64,000 nt of DNA from DASVFB01 sp963766345. GTDB lineage: Bacteria; Actinomycetota; Thermoleophilia; Gaiellales; Gaiellaceae. Below, piece by piece: positions 1 to 8,747 of the stretch. Location: positions 124,001-188,000 of the forward strand of contig CAVXZL010000012.1 in NCBI GenBank assembly GCA_963766345.1, given 5' to 3'. The translations under genes were made by a program, and so were the position numbers. Position 1 is the stretch's first letter. Every line of letters starts with the position of its first letter. The notes under the pieces were generated by a model. That model made no database searches. It was not told where the DNA came from and saw only the letters and a program-made list of their open reading frames with translations.

Positions 1-100
1 CAATCGCCCACCTTCCCGATCGCGGAAACTTGGGCGCGATTGTTCCACACCGGCGGTTTGCCCGACGCGTCATCAGGTCGGGGCGAAAAGACGGCGTCAG

Positions 101-117
101 TCATCCGGATCGGATGA
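101..117. promoter_or_regulatory. 17-bp palindromic intergenic motif, site 1
   Basis: TCATCC-GGATC-GGATGA, an exact match to TCAYCC-N5-GGRTGA. It lies 35 nt before the ATG at 153. A GCTA tetramer follows 25 nt downstream, as at site 7. The function is inferred from recurrence only. Confidence 0.6.
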
Positions 118-152
118 TGCGCGGGACTCGCGCAAGGCAAAGGCTACGCAGC

Positions 153-329
153 ATGTGGTTGTGGTTCGGGATCGGAGGCTTCCTCCTCTACGCCGTGCTC
201 CTGTTGACCTGCGGGATCAGGACGGGGCAACGAGGACACCCGGTGCTGTTCATCGTCGGCTTCTTCTTCCCGATCCTCTGGATCATCGGCGCGTTCCTTC
301 CCGACAACTCGCCGCAGCCGATCACGTAG
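153..329 (+). CDS. Small two-helix membrane protein, unknown function
   Basis: A 58-residue protein made almost entirely of two hydrophobic segments (about residues 1-20, WLWFGIGGFLLY..., and 31-52, LFIVGFFFPILWIIG...) joined by a short loop with basic residues (RTGQRGHP). I do not recognise a family; it resembles the small membrane proteins common in actinobacteria. The reading frame stays open upstream to a TTG at 30 and has ATGs at 114 and 117. I prefer the ATG at 153 because the upstream residues are arginine-rich and not conserved-looking, and because the palindromic motif at 101-117 would overlap the earlier ATGs. No clear ribosome binding site precedes any of these starts. Confidence 0.5.
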   Translation: MWLWFGIGGFLLYAVLLLTCGIRTGQRGHPVLFIVGFFFPILWIIGAFLPDNSPQPIT

Positions 330-361
330 CGCGCCCGTCCGCGTAGCGTAAGAATCCCCGC

Positions 362-868
362 GTGTTCGAGACCGAGGACGAGGTCCGCGATCTCCAGGCG
401 CTGCTCGACCGTACGCTCGCGCGCGCGAACCCGCACCTCCTCGCGATCGTCAAGCCGGAGCGGAGGCTCAACGCGCGCCAGGTCGTTCGCTACCTGCAGG
501 GGACGAAGCACGTCGCCTTCGCGACGGTCAACGCGAAGGGACAACCGCGCGTCGCACCGCTCGACGGTGTCTTCATCCACGGCCGCTTCACCGTCTCGAC
601 CGGCGGCCGCGCGGCGCGGCTCGAGCATCTCCGCGCGAACTCCGCCTGCAGCGCCGCGCACATGGACGGCGACACCGTCGGCATCGTCGTGCACGGAAGC
701 GCGGAGATCATCGGTCGCGACGACGCCGGCGTCGAAGAGATCGAGCCCGTCTGGCGCGGCATCTACGAGTCGAGCCCCTTCGACTGGGGCGAGGGCGTCG
801 TGTTCATGCGCATCCTGCCCACGTCGATGTGGGCGTACGCGTTCCACGCGGAGAACTTCCCCGAGTAG
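362..868 (+). CDS. Pyridoxamine 5'-phosphate oxidase-fold (FMN/F420 split-barrel) protein
   Basis: A 168-residue protein of the PNPOx-like split-barrel superfamily. Members bind FMN, F420 or heme and mostly act as small cytoplasmic oxidoreductases. After a helical N-terminal extension (about 1-45), the segment HVAFATVNAKGQPRVAPLDG is the usual first beta-hairpin; FTVSTGGRAARLEHL and VGIVVHGSAEIIG follow as the barrel core. It starts at a GTG at 362. The length fits a single-domain member. The substrate cannot be told from sequence. A 47-nt gap separates it from the transporter gene that follows on the same strand. Confidence 0.8.
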   Translation: MFETEDEVRDLQALLDRTLARANPHLLAIVKPERRLNARQVVRYLQGTKHVAFATVNAKGQPRVAPLDGVFIHGRFTVSTGGRAARLEHLRANSACSAAHMDGDTVGIVVHGSAEIIGRDDAGVEEIEPVWRGIYESSPFDWGEGVVFMRILPTSMWAYAFHAENFPE

Positions 869-915
869 CGCGCGGCAAAGGGCATCGCCGCGTTCCGCCG
901 AAGAGAACGGACGCG

Positions 916-2118
916 ATGAAGTTCCCCAAGCCGTGGCACCGCGAACCGGCCGCCCACGACGCTGCGCTCGAACGCGCCGCGGCGGAGGGCGCCCCGCGAA
1001 CGGTCGTCGAGCTCGACGAGGAGCAACTGCGGGCGATGTCCGCGGTCTTCTCGTCCCCGCGCTGGCTTCGCGACCTCGGCATCGCCGCGTGGCTGCTGGT
1101 CGGCGTCGCCGCGTTGCTGGTGGGCCTGACATGGATCGCCGGCATGACATCGACGATCATGGAGCCTGTCCTCGTCGGCCTCGTCGTCGCCACCGTCGCC
1201 AGCCCGCTCGTGAGCCTGCTCCAGCGCCACCGCGTGCCGCGTGCGGCGGGCGCCGGACTGGTCCTCCTGCTGTTGATCGCGCTCGGAGCCGTGATCGTGC
1301 TGCTCGTCGTCGGCGGCGTTCGCGGCGAGGGAGGCACGATCAAGGCCCAGGCGAACGCGGCAGCGGACAAGTTCCAGGGCTGGCTCGAGGACGTGGGCGT
1401 CAACGACTCGGGATCCTCCGCGGCGTCCGACAATGCGAAGGCTTCCGTTCCCGATGTGATCTCGACGTTCGTGAACGGAGTCGCGAAGGGGATCAGCGGC
1501 CTGACCTCGCTGGCCTTCTTCCTGGCCTTCACGATCTTCAGCCTCTTCATGCTGCTCAAGGACGGGCCGAAGCTGCGCTTATGGATCGACCGTCACCTGG
1601 GCGTGCCTCCGACGGTCGCGCAAACAATCACCGGAAACGTCGTCCTCTCGATCCGGCGCTACTTCCTCGGGACGACGATCGTCGCGACCTTCAACGCGAT
1701 CGTCGTCGGCGTCGGCGCCTGGATCCTCGGAGTTCCGCTCGCCGGCACGATCGCGGTGGTCACTCTCGTCACGGCGTACATCCCGTTCGTCGGCGCGTTC
1801 GTGTCCGGGGCGTTCGCGGTCGTGCTCGCGCTGGGCTCGGAAGGGACACAGACCGCGCTGATCATGCTCGTGATCGTCATCCTCGCGAACGGCGCGCTCC
1901 AGAACGTCGTCCAGCCAATCGCGATGGGTGCGACGCTGAGGATGAACCCGCTGCTGATCCTCGTCGTCACGATCAGCGCCGGCGCGTTCTTCGGCATGGC
2001 CGGGATGATCCTCGCCGCTCCGCTGACCTCGGCAGCGATGCACATCTCGCGCGACCTCTCGCGCATCCGCGCCGCCGAGAAAGCGCCCGAGCACACAGCC
2101 GTCGCCGCTCCTCCCTAG
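916..2118 (+). CDS. AI-2E family transporter (PerM-like membrane protein)
   Basis: A 400-residue integral membrane protein of the AI-2E/PerM exporter family, whose members export autoinducer-2 or act as ion/proton antiporters. After a polar 50-residue N-terminus there are paired hydrophobic helices (WLRDLGIAAWLLVGVAALLVGL and the following one). A soluble insert at about 150-200 is rich in D, S and K. The conserved C-terminal membrane block follows, containing the family-typical segments LKDGPKLRLWIDRHL, AYIPFVGAFVSGAFAV and QPIAMGATLRMNPLLILV. The open frame extends upstream to 829 and would overlap the preceding gene, so I use the ATG at 916 (MKFPKPWHRE). Transport specificity is unknown. 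Confidence 0.85.
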   Translation: MKFPKPWHREPAAHDAALERAAAEGAPRTVVELDEEQLRAMSAVFSSPRWLRDLGIAAWLLVGVAALLVGLTWIAGMTSTIMEPVLVGLVVATVASPLVSLLQRHRVPRAAGAGLVLLLLIALGAVIVLLVVGGVRGEGGTIKAQANAAADKFQGWLEDVGVNDSGSSAASDNAKASVPDVISTFVNGVAKGISGLTSLAFFLAFTIFSLFMLLKDGPKLRLWIDRHLGVPPTVAQTITGNVVLSIRRYFLGTTIVATFNAIVVGVGAWILGVPLAGTIAVVTLVTAYIPFVGAFVSGAFAVVLALGSEGTQTALIMLVIVILANGALQNVVQPIAMGATLRMNPLLILVVTISAGAFFGMAGMILAAPLTSAAMHISRDLSRIRAAEKAPEHTAVAAPP

Positions 2119-2141
2119 TGGCAGCCGGGTAGGCTGCGCGC

Positions 2142-2351
2142 GTGCAGACGGTTTGGCAAGGTCGCCTGACCCAGGCCGCCGCGAAGTACGGCGAGCACGC
2201 CCCGGCCGCGACAGCTTGCTGTAACGCCTGCCGGACCTGCGCCACGACGAACTTGATCGCGCTTGCGCTCGGGGCTCTGACCGCTGCCGGCGCGGCTATC
2301 TCGCGTCATTCGCCAAGTCCTCCTGGGACTCACCCCGAGCGAGTGAAGTAG
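2142..2351 (+). CDS. Small cysteine-containing hypothetical protein
   Basis: A 69-residue frame with a GTG start, 23 nt after the AI-2E gene. It contains the cysteine cluster ATACCNACRTCATTN (four cysteines within 11 residues), followed by one weakly hydrophobic helix (LIALALGALTAAGAAI) and a short polar tail. The cluster could bind a metal or be lipidated, but no known family is recognised. It may be a chance frame in GC-rich DNA; the cysteine pattern next to a hydrophobic segment is the only argument for a real gene. Confidence 0.35.
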   Translation: MQTVWQGRLTQAAAKYGEHAPAATACCNACRTCATTNLIALALGALTAAGAAISRHSPSPPGTHPERVK

Positions 2352-2408
2352 GGTCATCCCGCGGAGCGGGACGCTCGCTCTTCTGACACTCAACGGAGGT
2401 GACGATCT

Positions 2409-2810
2409 GTGCTCGTAGCAGCTGACTACCCGTTCCTCGATGTCCTGTGGACGATGCTCATCTTCTTCCTGTGGGTGATCTGGTTCTGGATCCTGATCAC
2501 CGTGTTCGCGGACATCTTCCGCCGGCACGACACCAGCGGCTGGTCGAAGGCGCTCTGGATGATCTTCGTGATCTTCCTCCCGTACCTCGGCGTCCTCGTG
2601 TACCTCGGCGTCAACAGCAAGGGCATGGCGGAGCGCAATGTGAAGACGATCCAGGAATCGCAGGCTCACACGGACGAGTACATCCGGTCCGTCGCGTCGA
2701 GCGCGGGCCCGGCCGCCGAGATCGAGAAGGCGAAGGGGCTGCTCGACAGCGGTGCGATTTCCCAACAGGAGTTCGACGCTCTCAAGCAGAAGGCGCTCGC
2801 AGGCGCGTAG
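2409..2810 (+). CDS. PLDc_N + SHOCT domain membrane protein
   Basis: A 133-residue protein. Residues about 8-70 form two transmembrane helices with the pattern of the phospholipase D-nuclease N-terminal domain (FLDVLWTMLIFFLWVIWFW, then ALWMIFVIFLPYLGVLVYL). Residues about 100-132 are a SHOCT domain (EIEKAKGLLDSGAISQQEFDALKQKAL), a short helical module often found at the ends of membrane proteins. The GTG at 2409 is fixed by a good ribosome binding site, GGAGGTGA, 6 nt upstream. It is followed 26 nt later by a DUF6325 gene, and the same SHOCT + DUF6325 order recurs at 36.5 kb. A stress or envelope-sensing role is only a guess. Confidence 0.8.
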   Translation: MLVAADYPFLDVLWTMLIFFLWVIWFWILITVFADIFRRHDTSGWSKALWMIFVIFLPYLGVLVYLGVNSKGMAERNVKTIQESQAHTDEYIRSVASSAGPAAEIEKAKGLLDSGAISQQEFDALKQKALAGA

Positions 2811-2836
2811 GAACGACCGAGGAAGGAGAGGAAACG

Positions 2837-3352
2837 ATGGCGATAGGCCCGGTTCAGATCCTCGTCGTCGGCTTCGGCGACGCGGAGTTCAAGGGCACGA
2901 TCCGCGAGGAGCTCGCGCGGCTGAAGGATCACGACATCGTCCGGCTGATCGACCTGATCGCCGTGCGCAAGGACGAGCAGGGCAACGTCGAGCGCCTGCA
3001 GCAGAGCGACATGTCGGCCGACGAGCTCCAGGAGTTCGGCGCGATCGTCGGCGCGCTGATCGGCTTCGGCGCGGCGGGCGACGAAGGGGCCGAGGTCGGT
3101 GCCGAGGCCGGCTCCGAGGCGATGGAGGACGGCCACGTCTTCGACGAGTCGCAGATGTGGTACGTGGACGAGGCGATCCCGCCGGGGACGGCGGCCGCCA
3201 TCGCGCTGCTCGAGCATCGCTGGGCGATCCCGCTGCGCGACGCGATCCGGGAACAGGGCGGCTTCCACATCGCCGACGCTTGGATCCATCCGGCGGATCT
3301 CATCGCGCTCGGGGTTGCAACCGCCGACGAGGTCGGCGCCGAGCAGGCCTAG
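2837..3352 (+). CDS. DUF6325 family protein
   Basis: A 171-residue soluble acidic protein that I assign to the DUF6325 type, of unknown function. Typical blocks are GPVQILVVGFGDAEFKG at the N-terminus, RLIDLIAVRKDEQGN, and the C-terminal AAIALLEHRWAIPLRDAI. The ATG at 2837 has GGAGAGGA just upstream and sits 26 nt after the SHOCT gene. Its best relative in this window is the protein at 36838-37368, which shares the same block order; both carry an extra EDGHxFxExxxWYxxxAIP segment in the middle. The alternating strand/helix pattern resembles a ferredoxin-like fold, but this is inference. Confidence 0.75.
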   Translation: MAIGPVQILVVGFGDAEFKGTIREELARLKDHDIVRLIDLIAVRKDEQGNVERLQQSDMSADELQEFGAIVGALIGFGAAGDEGAEVGAEAGSEAMEDGHVFDESQMWYVDEAIPPGTAAAIALLEHRWAIPLRDAIREQGGFHIADAWIHPADLIALGVATADEVGAEQA

Positions 3353-3359
3353 CGAGGAA

Positions 3360-6013
3360 TCAGAGAATGTGGAGCTGGCGCGCGCGGCGGACGGCTTCCT
3401 GCCGCCGCGTCACCTCCAGCTTGCGATAGATGCTCTTGACGTGCGTCTTGACCGTGTTGACGGAGACGTACAGCTCGGACGCGATGTCGGCGTTCGACAT
3501 CATCGTCGGCAGGAAGCAAAGCACTTCGCCCTCGCGCGCCGACAGCGGCTCGAGCAGCTCGGCCGGCGCGACCCGCGTGCCGCCTCCACCTTCGAGCCTG
3601 CGCATGAGCTCCGACGCGAACCACCGATGCGACACCGCGCGGCGCAGATGCTCGGCGAGAAGCTCGCGGACACCTCGGCCGGCGGAGAGGAACGGACGGC
3701 GGATCGCCTCCGGCTCGGCGCGGGAGAGTGCGGACTCGAGCTCGGCCAGCGCGGCGCGGTCGTCTCCGAGCGCGCGGAGAGCGAGGGCGCGCAGCACGTG
3801 GCGCTCGACGGCCACGACGGGGTAGGCGGCCTCGGTGGGCGCTGCGAGCGCCGCGATCGCGCCCGCCGCGTCACCGGACGAGAGCGCGAGCCGGGCACGC
3901 ATCGCCTGCAGCCCGGGCGACCCCGGGCGGGCGTCGACGGCAGTGCCGGCGGCAGCGTCGGCGCCGCCGCGATCGGCGGTCGAGGCCAGCAGCCGCGCCT
4001 CGAGACCCGCCACCCAGCGCTCCACCCGCGGCGACTCGAGTGTCCGGAGATCCGAGGCCACGCCGCGCACCCGCTCGAGCCCGACCTCGACGCCCGGGTT
4101 GCGGCCCGCGAGGCAGAGCGATGCCTGGATCGCGGCAAATCCGGTTCGCGCGGCGACGTCGTCGGTCCGGCGGGCGATCTCGCCGAGCTCGCGAGCGTGG
4201 GCCTCCGCCGCGTCGAGGTCGTCCCATTCGAGCTCGACCTGAGCGAGCGCAGCGAGCGACAGCGCCGCATGGGCGCTCCGCTCCCAGCCGCGCTCCCGGG
4301 CGAGGTCGACGGCGCCGCGTGCGATGCGCTCCGACCGACGTAGCCGGCCGCGGATCAGCTCGAGCCAGGCGAGTCCGCCGAGGCTCGCGAGCTCTGCGTA
4401 CGGAACGTCGGCGAGGCGCGACACCTCGAGCGACTCCGTGAGGTGGATTTCCCCCTCGCGCAGGTCGTCCAACGCGACCTCCGCCAGGCCCAGGTGCGCC
4501 AGCGCGATCGCGCGCATCGTCTCGGCCGCCTGAGCCGAGAAGGGGCGGACCTCGGCCAGCTCGAGGAGCTTGCGCGCAAGCTGCGCCGTCCTGGGGTAAC
4601 GAGCCGCGGTTCGCGCAACGCAACAGCTCGGCGAAGGTCAGCACCGCCTGGAGCGAAGGCGACGGGGACTTCGGCCGCAGCTTCTGCGCGCGCGCGAGCC
4701 GGCGCGAGCCGCTGCGCGTCTGGCCGCTGATGAAGTCGACGCTTGCGAGGACGGCCGAGAGCTGCGCCGAGGAGTCGACGTCGGACTCGGAGATGCGCGC
4801 GAGCACGTCGCTGCGGAAGGCCGTGTCCGTCCGCGCGATCAGCTCGAACCAGCCGTCGGCAAGGCACATCGCGAGCAGGTCGAGGTCACCCGCGGCCAGC
4901 GCATGCTGCACGGCTTCCATCGGCGTGCCGTGCTCGAAGTGCCACCGCGCCGCGCGCGCGTGCAGCTCCGGGATCCAGGCGCGCTCCGTGTGCCGGAGCT
5001 CGGCGCGCAGCAGCTCGGCGAAAAGGTTGTGGTAGCGGTACCAGGGCGGCTGCATCTCGATGCGGTCGATGAAGAGGTTCTCGGCCACGAGGCGCTCGGC
5101 CACGTGCGCGCTGTCGGTGCGGCCGCGTCATCGCGTCGGCGAGATCCGGTGTGAAGCGCTCGGCGACCGCGGTCGCGAGCAGGAAGTCGCGAACGTCGTC
5201 GGGCTGCCGCCGCAGCACTTCGGCAAGCAGGTACTCGGACGCAGGACGCTCGTCGAAGGCGAGCGACTCGAGAACCGTCGGGTCCGCGTCGCCCGTGCGA
5301 CACGAGAGCATGAACAGCCGCAGCCCTGCCGCCCAGCCCTCGGTGCGGACGAGCAGCGTCGTGAAGGCCTGCGAGTCGACCCGTACACCCAGGTCGTCGA
5401 GGAGCGCGCGCGCCTCGTCGGGCGTGAAGGCGAGATCGCGGGCGCGAAGCTCGGTGAGCTCGCCGCTCGCGCGCAGGAGATGCAGCGGCAGCATCGGGTC
5501 GTGCCGCGTCGAGAGGACGAGCCGCAGGGAGGCCGGCGCGGCGCGCAGGAGCTCGTCGAACGTCGCGGCGATCTCGAGGCTGTGCACCGTGTGGAAGTCG
5601 TCGATCACCACGACGATCGGCTCCTCCAGCTGCGTAAAGCCGTTGAGGAGCTGCAGGACGAAGCCCGGCGGCGTCCCCGCGCGCGGCGGCGTGATCCGCG
5701 ACAGCGCCGACCGCGGCGGCACGACGCGCTGGATCGCCGTGAGCCACTCGACCCAGAACGAAGCCTCGCCGAGTCGGCGGCGCGGCGCGAGCCACGCGAC
5801 GTCGAGCGGCTCGGCCGCGAGCCACGACGCGAGCAGCGACGTCTTGCCGAAGCCGGCGGGCGCCGAGATCAGCGTCAGGGGACCCTCTCTCCCCTCGTTC
5901 AAGCGCTCGATTAGACGTTCCCGGAGAACGAGCGGCCGGGGCGGCGCTGGGACCACGAGGTCCGCTGCCGCGACGGACCGAGACCCCTGGCGGCGGTTTG
6001 TCTGGGTCGCCAG
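3360..6013 (-). pseudogene. MalT-like LuxR-family ATP-dependent regulator, frameshifted
   Basis: A large regulator of the MalT/LAL class read in three frames. The N-terminal NTPase (5956 down to about 5130) has Walker A APAGFGKTS and Walker B IVVVIDDFH. The winged-helix/early TPR part (about 5125-4620) continues in a second frame as AERLVAENLFIDRIE. The TPR region and C-terminal LuxR helix-turn-helix (LSAREGEVLCFL...SVNTVKTHVKSIYRKL) follow in a third frame, ending at 3360. An extra base near 5125 and an indel near 4620 explain the breaks. The start is unusual: the only strong ribosome binding site (AGGAGG, 6019-6024) precedes a CTG at 6013, and the next conventional start is the GTG at 5956. 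It may be a functional gene with consensus errors or a real pseudogene. Inverted TCACCC/GGGTGA half-sites lie upstream at 6099-6133. Confidence 0.8.
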
Positions 6014-6150
6014 GTCGTCCTCCTTTCTTTTTGTGAACCACCCTAGTGACGCCGTGTGTTCGGGCGCAAGGCGCGTTCACGAGATTCTTAAGCGGAGATC
6101 ACCCCACACACTCCGGGTGAGGGTCGGTCACCCCGCGACGTTCGACGGTG

Positions 6151-6390
6151 ATGTTCGTGCCGTGTAACCGCTATGAGTTCCGCATCCGTGGTCGGGTGGG
6201 CGAGCGGCTGCTCTCGAGCTTCGGCGGCTTCGACGCGGAGGTGGTGCCGCCGGAGACGATCCTCCGCGGCTCGGTCGAGGACCAGGCGGCGCTCCACGGC
6301 GTGCTCCAGCAGATCGAGGCGCTCGGGCTCGAGCTCGTCGAGGTTCGCCAGGTCGACGACCGCCGCGACGCGGTCAGCGACGTCGGCTAA
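6151..6390 (+). CDS. Small conserved hypothetical protein (YEFRIRGRVGE type)
   Basis: A 79-residue soluble protein with the pattern RYEFRIRGRVGERLLSSFGG...ETILRGSVEDQAALHGVLQQIEALGLELVEVRQ. It resembles a small actinobacterial family of beta-alpha-beta proteins sometimes found beside regulators; I know no function. An ACT-like or ferredoxin-like fold is plausible from the alternating pattern. GTG 6148, ATG 6151 and GTG 6160 are all possible starts. It diverges from the LuxR gene and shares with it the upstream region that holds the TCACCC/GGGTGA half-sites. Confidence 0.6.
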   Translation: MFVPCNRYEFRIRGRVGERLLSSFGGFDAEVVPPETILRGSVEDQAALHGVLQQIEALGLELVEVRQVDDRRDAVSDVG

Positions 6391-6404
6391 CTGCTACCCC
6401 GCGC

Positions 6405-8747
6405 CTACTCGCGCTTCATCATCGCGAGCGCTTCGAGCTCGAGATCGACGTAGTGCTCGCCGGAGACGTCGACGACGGCCTCCTTGATCGTGCCGCCGGT
6501 GAACGCGAACGGGCTGCGGCCGGGGTAGTCGTCCGTGATCGGCTCGGCGGGATCCTTGCCGACGTTGAGCCCCTCGCCGACGAGCGAGAAGTTGCCCGGC
6601 TGCGTCATGATCCGGCCCTCTCCGACCTTCTCGTCGTCGATGAAGAGCGAGAGCGTCCCGGTCGCGGGCATCGAGTCTCCCTCGCGCACGAACGACGCGC
6701 CGAAGATCACCTTGCCCGTCGGGATCTCGCGCGTCGACCCGACGATCTGCTCGTTCGAGCCCACGAAGTTGTAGACGTACTTCAGCGTGCGGTCCTTCAC
6801 GTAGAGCGCGTGGCCGCCGAAGCGCGCGCCGTGCGAGAACAGGACCCCTGAGGCGTCCGCGTCCTCCACGTCCACCTCGACGGCGATCGAGTAGCTGCGG
6901 TTGCGGATGTTGACGGCGGCCGCCTCCGGCACCTCGGCCGCGTTCGGGTAATAGACGTAGCGGTCGCGCGGCGGTGCGACCTGCGGACGCGTCGGGTCGG
7001 CGAGGACCTCCACCGCCGTGCCGTCCAGGACCGGGAGCCCGTTGTAGAGGCCGGCGAGGTAGAACCAGTGGTTGATCAGCTCCTGCACCTTCTCGGGGTG
7101 CTCGGCGGCGAGGTCGCGGCTCTCGGTCGGATCGGCGGTCGTGTCGTACAGCTCCCAGCGGTCGCTGTCGAGGTTGTGCCAGCCGGCGACCGTCGGATGG
7201 ACGCTCACCGCCTTCCAGCCCTGGTGCCAGACGGCGCGCGAGCCGAGCATCGAGAAGAAGGCGCTCGTCTTCGGCGTCGGCACGTCGTCGCTCTCGAACG
7301 TCGATGCGAAGCTGACGCCCTCGAGCGGCTTCTGCGGGTAGCCCTTCACGACCTCCGGCAGCTCGACGCCGAGCAGGTCGTAGATCGTCGGAGCGATGTC
7401 CGTGGCGTGCAGGAACTGGTGCCGGAGCTCGCCCTTCGCGTCGAAGCCCTTCGGCCACGAGACGATCAGCGGATCGGCGACGCCGCCCTCGAAGTTGTAG
7501 CGCTTCCACATCTTGAACGGTGTGTTGAAGGCCCACGCCCAGCCGACGGGGTAGTGGTTGTAGGTCCTCGTCGAGCCGAGGTCGTCGATGTACTGCAGGT
7601 TCTCCTCGATCGAGTCCGGGATCCCGTTGAAGAACTTGTTCTCGTTGACCGAGCCGTTCGGTCCGCCCTCGCCGCTCGCGCCGTTGTCGGAGACGAAGAC
7701 GACGATCGTGTTGTCGAGCTCGCCCGACTCCTCGAGGAAGTCGAGCAGCCGGCCGATCTCGTGGTCCGTGTGCGAGAGGAAGGCGGCGTACACCTCGGCC
7801 ATGCGGCTGAAGAGCCGCTTCTCGTCGTCGTTCAGGGATTCCCAGGGACGGACGGTGTCGAGCAGCGGCCACGGCTTGCCGTCCGGGCTCGTCTCGCCGA
7901 CGTACGGGTTGAGCGGCGTCAGCTCGGCGTCCTCGGGGAAGATGCCGAGCTGCTTCTGGCGCTCGAACACGAGCTCGCGGTAGGCCTCGTAGCCCATGTC
8001 GAAGCGCCCCTCGTACTTCTCGATCCACTCCTTCGGCGCGTGATGCGGCGCATGCGTCGCGCCGGGGCAGAAGTACATGAAGAACGGCTTCTCGGGCGCG
8101 ATCACCTTCGCGTCCTTGACGAACTCGATCGCCTTGTCCGTCAGGTCGGTCGTGAGGTGGTAGCCCTCCTGGGGCGTGGACGGCTGCTCGACGGGATGGT
8201 TGTCGTAGATCAGGTCCGGATACCACTGGTTCGTCTCGCCGCCGAGGAAGCCGTAGTAGCGCTCGAAGCCGCGGCCGACCGGCCAGTTGCGCTTCGTCGA
8301 GGCCATGTTCATCTCGTCGGAGGCGACAAGGTGCCACTTGCCGAGCATGTACGTGTTCCAGCCGCGCTCTCCGAGAACCTCGGCGATCGTCGCGCACTCG
8401 AACGGAATGTGGCCGTTCGAGTTCGGGAAGCCGGTCGTCGCTTCCGCGATGCACGCCATCCCGTTCGTCGTGTGGTTGCGCCCGGTCAGCAGCGACGAGC
8501 GAGTCGGCGAGCAGAGCGCGGTCGTGTGCCAGTTCGTGTATGTGAGGCCGTTGGCGGCGAGCTTGTTGATGTTCGGCGTCTCGATCAGCCCGCCCCACGG
8601 CTCCATCGCGGAGAAGCCGACGTCGTCCAGCACGATGTAGAGGAGGTTGGGCGCGCCCGGCGGCGCGACAGGCTGGAGGTACGGCTCCCAGTCCGGAACG
8701 GAGTCGCGGCTGTCGAGCTCGATCGAGCCCTTGAACTGCTTGCTCAT
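6405..8747 (-). CDS. Type I sulfatase (arylsulfatase family)
   Basis: A 780-residue sulfatase that hydrolyses sulfate esters using a formylglycine residue. The signature CSPTRSSLLTGR is present, with Cys79 as the residue to be converted; the metal-binding DD (41-42, IVLDDVG) and later VSDNGASGEGG and GKWHL blocks are all intact. No signal peptide is visible, so it looks cytoplasmic. A C-terminal extension after about residue 550 (YSIAVEVDVEDADASGVLFSHGARFGGHALYVKD) has a beta-sandwich character, as in large alkyl/arylsulfatases of soil bacteria. It is the last gene of an operon with a Cys-type maturase and a transporter, and its ATG overlaps the stop of the MFS gene (ATGA). The substrate is unknown. 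Confidence 0.92.
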   Translation of the reverse strand: MSKQFKGSIELDSRDSVPDWEPYLQPVAPPGAPNLLYIVLDDVGFSAMEPWGGLIETPNINKLAANGLTYTNWHTTALCSPTRSSLLTGRNHTTNGMACIAEATTGFPNSNGHIPFECATIAEVLGERGWNTYMLGKWHLVASDEMNMASTKRNWPVGRGFERYYGFLGGETNQWYPDLIYDNHPVEQPSTPQEGYHLTTDLTDKAIEFVKDAKVIAPEKPFFMYFCPGATHAPHHAPKEWIEKYEGRFDMGYEAYRELVFERQKQLGIFPEDAELTPLNPYVGETSPDGKPWPLLDTVRPWESLNDDEKRLFSRMAEVYAAFLSHTDHEIGRLLDFLEESGELDNTIVVFVSDNGASGEGGPNGSVNENKFFNGIPDSIEENLQYIDDLGSTRTYNHYPVGWAWAFNTPFKMWKRYNFEGGVADPLIVSWPKGFDAKGELRHQFLHATDIAPTIYDLLGVELPEVVKGYPQKPLEGVSFASTFESDDVPTPKTSAFFSMLGSRAVWHQGWKAVSVHPTVAGWHNLDSDRWELYDTTADPTESRDLAAEHPEKVQELINHWFYLAGLYNGLPVLDGTAVEVLADPTRPQVAPPRDRYVYYPNAAEVPEAAAVNIRNRSYSIAVEVDVEDADASGVLFSHGARFGGHALYVKDRTLKYVYNFVGSNEQIVGSTREIPTGKVIFGASFVREGDSMPATGTLSLFIDDEKVGEGRIMTQPGNFSLVGEGLNVGKDPAEPITDDYPGRSPFAFTGGTIKEAVVDVSGEHYVDLELEALAMMKRE

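Noticed and set aside
2354..2374. Possible eleventh palindrome, TCATCCCGC-GGA-GCGGGACG, before the PLDc_N/SHOCT gene
   Set aside because: The left half matches, but the right half and the 5-nt spacing do not.
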